A stretch of DNA of 64,000 nt from Gracilimonas sediminicola. GTDB taxonomy: Bacteria > Bacteroidota > Rhodothermia > Balneolales > Balneolaceae. Below the pieces are notes generated by a model that was not told the origin of the DNA, did no database searches, and saw nothing but the letters and a program-made list of their open reading frames with translations. Location: assembly GCF_024320785.1 (NCBI RefSeq), contig NZ_JANDBC010000001.1:1804001-1868000 (forward strand), written 5' to 3'. Of the stretch, positions 61,213-64,000 are shown piece after piece (positions within the stretch are counted from its first letter, which is position 1; each line of letters begins with the position of its first letter). The position numbers and the translations under genes are program-made.

Positions 61213-61620
61213 GTGATACAACGACTACAAACGGTATTTTTGGCACTGGCATCCATACTTAATCTTTCGGTTTATTTTACCCCTATTTACGAGAAAGCTA
61301 TGAACGATCCCCAGCTCTGGATTGGCATTGGCCTGGCAAGTTCGTTGTTAGTGGCTTTGATCATAAATGTCTTTTCCATCTTCCTCTATAATAACCGGAA
61401 AAATCAGATAGCTTGGGTGAAACGAGCTGCGCTGCTGCAGGTAATCGGACTTGGGTTTTGTGTGGGGGTTTTATTTTCGTTGGGAGGAATCGGAACCTAC
61501 CTTTGGGATGAAGCGCTTGGAACCGGGCTTGTAATTGCAGGACTCCTGTTTCAGATTTTAGCACTTCGTTTTATTAAAAAAGATGAGGAATTAGTCCGTT
61601 CAATGGATCGAATCCGATAG
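61213..61620 (+). CDS. DUF4293 family membrane protein
   Basis: The 135-residue protein has a GTG start and the family opening MIQRLQTVFLALASILNLS, with four membrane helices (about residues 7-25, 35-57, 68-90, 98-118). The role is unknown. It is characteristic of the Bacteroidota group, which helps with taxonomy. It has 7 bases to the next EamA gene and may be co-transcribed with it. Confidence 0.85.
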   Translation: MIQRLQTVFLALASILNLSVYFTPIYEKAMNDPQLWIGIGLASSLLVALIINVFSIFLYNNRKNQIAWVKRAALLQVIGLGFCVGVLFSLGGIGTYLWDEALGTGLVIAGLLFQILALRFIKKDEELVRSMDRIR

Positions 61621-61627
61621 GAGTATT

Positions 61628-62545
61628 TTGAGTCAGGATTATTCAAAAGCTAAAGTTTATCTGATCCTTATAGTTGGGCTCACCACCTTTGGCTTTGCCC
61701 CCATTTTAGTGAAGTTTGCTACCGAACATTCGGCCCTTTTGTTAGTGGCCATACGTACGGTAGGCGCTTTTCTGATGCTGCTCCCGTTCTATATCTATCA
61801 AAAAAAGAGCGACAAATACGATGTAAAACCGGTGGGCAATGAAACCAAATGGATGGCCTTTGCCGGTATCGCTTTAGGACTCCACTTCATACTTTGGATC
61901 AGCTCACTTTATTACACCTCGGTGGCTTCAGCTTCGGTGCTGGTTACCATCCACCCCATTATGTTGATTGTAGCAGAACGGGTATTGTACAAAATGGAGT
62001 TTGCTCCCACCGTTTGGATTGGAGTGTTTATTGCTTTTGCCGGATCCGTTCTTCTGGGAATCTCTGATTACAATACGGAGTCAACCTTTGCCAACCCCTT
62101 GCTTGGAAATGCGATGGCTTTCGGGGCAGCGGCCATCTTTGCCGTTTATTTTCTGATCGGGAGAAAAATCCGGCAAAATCGATCCTGGCTTGGGTATGTA
62201 TTCCCGGTGTATGGTTATGCGGCAGCAACCTGTGTGGTCATTTTGCTGATTGTGGAAGGAATTCCCCAGCACATTTCCCCGGTGGTGATTTGGGTAGGGC
62301 TGGGATTAGCCATAGGCCCGCAGCTGATGGGCCACGGTTCCCTGAATTATGCCGTTAAATTCGTTTCGCCGACACTACTTTCCACCTTAATTCTGACCGA
62401 ACCCGTATTTGCGACCGTACTTGCGTTTTTTATCCTCGGAGAACTTCCGGCGATTCTTTCTTTTGTGGCCATTTTTGTGACCTTAGTCGGGGTAGTGCTT
62501 ACCTGGAAAAAGAAGCCGAAGCATAAGAGAGAGATCGAAGAATAA
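61628..62545 (+). CDS. EamA/DMT-family transporter
   Basis: The 305-residue protein starts at TTG and has ten helices in two EamA units (YLILIVGLTTFGFAPILVKFATEHSALLLVAIRTVGAF; GNAMAFGAAAIFAVYFLIGRKI). SSLYYTSVASASVLVTIHPIML and LTEPVFATVLAFFILGELP are characteristic. Probably an exporter of small metabolites; substrate unknown. It is a different gene from the EamA transporter near the SLBB gene. Confidence 0.9.
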   Translation: MSQDYSKAKVYLILIVGLTTFGFAPILVKFATEHSALLLVAIRTVGAFLMLLPFYIYQKKSDKYDVKPVGNETKWMAFAGIALGLHFILWISSLYYTSVASASVLVTIHPIMLIVAERVLYKMEFAPTVWIGVFIAFAGSVLLGISDYNTESTFANPLLGNAMAFGAAAIFAVYFLIGRKIRQNRSWLGYVFPVYGYAAATCVVILLIVEGIPQHISPVVIWVGLGLAIGPQLMGHGSLNYAVKFVSPTLLSTLILTEPVFATVLAFFILGELPAILSFVAIFVTLVGVVLTWKKKPKHKREIEE

Positions 62546-62814
62546 CCCGGCTATTTCAACTCATTTTATCCAATAAGAAGAGTTAGTTTGTAGAAATTTG
62601 ATATAGAGAATATCGGTAAGTCAATACAAATCAGTGGTAAAAGACATTTCGCGAACCTTTTCGGTTATTTCAACGTTAGAAATGCTGAATTAGATTAAAC
62701 ATTACTAAGAATTCAGGAATTCAGCTTAAATAGGTGTATCATTACTTCCGGCAGATGGAATTGTGACTTCATTATAGAATTGATTTCAAACAATAATGAA
62801 ACCAACATCACTTA
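62546..62814 (+). other. intergenic region before the MltF-like gene
   Basis: A 269-base AT-rich gap with no credible reading frame, no hairpin with T run and no clear promoter consensus. It must hold the promoter of the transglycosylase gene. Confidence 0.4.
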
Positions 62815-64000
62815 ATGCTATTTGAAAGAGACAACATTATTGGAGTGTCTAAGTATCTGCTCCTCACCGGCTGTGGAGCTATGCTTTTCTTAAGCTGTTC
62901 GCAATCTTCAGACACACGCGAGAACAGCGAAACCCTCCCTGTTTCTGTAAGTGAACCCGTTGAGAGAGATTTTGCAGAGATTAAAAGGAATGGCGTACTC
63001 CGTATGATTACCAGCTACAGTTCGGGCTCCTATTTTCTGTATAAAGGAGTTCAGGTTGGTTTTGAATACGAGCTGCTGAAAGCCTTCACAAAAGAAAATG
63101 ACCTTGCCCTTGAGGTTGTGATTACCGGCCCCGATGAAAGTCCCTATGACCTGCTCAATAGCGGTCGCGGAGATATTATAGCGGCCAATTACACCATCAC
63201 CCCCGAAAGAAAGCAGGTGGTAGAGTTTACCCGTCCGTACAACATGGTTGATCAGCTTATTGTCGTTTCGGATGATCTGGGTTTTAAACCGGAAAGTATT
63301 TCGGATATGGAGGGAATTCCCATCAGCGTTCGCCGAAACAGCTCGTATTACGTTCGCTTAAAAGAGCTTAAAGATGAAGGCTTCCCGGTGAACATCAACA
63401 TTATTCCTGAAGATATGGACACCGAGTCGGTATTATTTCAGGTAGCCGATGGTACGTATGAAGCTACCGTTGCCGACGACAATATTTTTGATGCGGCCGA
63501 TAAATACATGAATGGCCTTATAAAAGGACCACTAATTGCCGAAAGTGATACCATTGCCTGGGCAGTCCGCAAAAATGCCCCCGATCTCGAATATCAGCTA
63601 AACCGTTTCCTGTACAAGCATTTTCGTTTTGATGAGGATGGGGTTCCCAAACGCTCTGCATTTCTGAATGTATTAAGGAAAAAATACTTTGAGTCGGGCA
63701 ACCAAATAGCTGATTATTACAGCCCTAATTATCAGGGAGAGCAATATGGCACCATTTCTCCCTATGATAATATGATTCGTGAGGTAGCCGATGAAATGGA
63801 TGTCGACTGGGTGATGCTTACCGCTATAGCTGCGCAGGAATCGAAATTTAATCCAAGCTCGGTGAGCTGGGCAGGAGCTGTCGGGATTATGCAGGTGTTG
63901 CCAAGGTTCTCAGAAATCTCATCCGACTCATTGTACATCCCGGAAGTGAATATTCGTGAAGGGGCTAAAATTCTGGCTTCTCATCTTGATCACTATGCTT
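62815..64000 (+). CDS. MltF-like membrane-bound lytic transglycosylase (3' end outside the window)
   Basis: A lipoprotein (signal ending MLFLSC, about residues 23-28) with an extracellular solute-binding type 3 domain (about 55-290: RNGVLRMITSYSSG, FEYELLKAF, DIIAANYTITPERKQVVEFTRP) and then the start of an SLT domain with the catalytic glutamate in MLTAIAAQESKFNPSSVS, followed by WAGAVGIMQVLPR. This order is that of MltF, which cuts peptidoglycan. The frame is open to the edge; only part of the SLT domain is visible. Start ATG at 62815; a later ATG just before the lipobox is unlikely. Confidence 0.88.
   Translation, partial: MLFERDNIIGVSKYLLLTGCGAMLFLSCSQSSDTRENSETLPVSVSEPVERDFAEIKRNGVLRMITSYSSGSYFLYKGVQVGFEYELLKAFTKENDLALEVVITGPDESPYDLLNSGRGDIIAANYTITPERKQVVEFTRPYNMVDQLIVVSDDLGFKPESISDMEGIPISVRRNSSYYVRLKELKDEGFPVNINIIPEDMDTESVLFQVADGTYEATVADDNIFDAADKYMNGLIKGPLIAESDTIAWAVRKNAPDLEYQLNRFLYKHFRFDEDGVPKRSAFLNVLRKKYFESGNQIADYYSPNYQGEQYGTISPYDNMIREVADEMDVDWVMLTAIAAQESKFNPSSVSWAGAVGIMQVLPRFSEISSDSLYIPEVNIREGAKILASHLDHYA

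Noticed and set aside
1-64000. CRISPR array, rRNA or tRNA genes, prophage
   Set aside because: No regularly spaced direct repeats, no clover-leaf or rRNA signature, and no phage structural genes were seen when reading both strands. Short ncRNAs could have been missed.

Overview
The window looks like chromosomal DNA from a moderate-GC member of the Bacteroidota/Balneolota group; a balneolid is the best guess. The evidence is lineage-typical genes: a GNAT-argG-argC arginine operon, DUF4292 and DUF4293 proteins, Bat-operon proteins, BshA for bacillithiol, and a two-lipoyl 2-oxo acid dehydrogenase E2. Shine-Dalgarno sequences are mostly weak, GTG/TTG starts are common, and neighbouring genes often overlap by 1-17 bases. 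I see no rRNA, tRNA, CRISPR array or prophage. The taxonomic call is inference.

Layout, left end. Bases 1-2244 hold an arginine operon (GNAT acetyltransferase, argG, argC; argC runs off the edge) with a REP-like element between its first two enzymes. After a lone secreted protein comes an envelope block at 3.8-9.5 kb (TPR protein, DUF4292 lipoprotein, EnvC-like LytM protein, small membrane protein, M28 peptidase), closed by two strong hairpin terminators. A Ppx/GppA-HD phosphatase faces it. At 11.4-13.1 kb lies a compact hipB-hipS-hipT operon, a tripartite toxin-antitoxin system of the HipBST type, preceded by four related palindromic operator-like sites. A secreted M14 peptidase follows.

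Middle. On the minus strand lie an asparagine-synthetase-like protein without the glutaminase cysteine, paired with a TPR lipoprotein, then smc, a four-helix-bundle (23S intervening-sequence type) gene, and frr. A REP-associated tyrosine transposase with a palindrome inside its coding region follows. Then come metabolism and transport: a 2-oxo acid dehydrogenase E2, panC-panD, an adaptor / MacB-type permease / TolC operon, a MITE-like repeat pair, an M20 dipeptidase, a yebC-batC-batC'-batD-batE operon, bshA, sucC, and pyrR-pyrB.

Right part. From 42.9 to 53.1 kb is a surface or exopolysaccharide locus: a Wzz-like chain-length protein, an O-antigen-ligase/polymerase-like protein, three glycosyltransferases, a wecB remnant, a flippase, a glucuronyl C5-epimerase-like lipoprotein and an SLBB export protein. 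Its centre is more AT-rich than its flanks and shows gene decay and unusual gene arrangements, as expected of a fast-changing glycan locus. Then a TetR regulator with two matching palindromes sits before a tolC-adaptor-RND pump operon, followed by DUF4293, an EamA transporter and the start of an MltF-like lytic transglycosylase that runs off the right edge.

The strongest candidates for closer study are the HipBST-type operon and its operator array, the transposase gene carrying its own palindrome, the C5-epimerase-like lipoprotein, and the glycosyltransferase gene that has no standard start codon.
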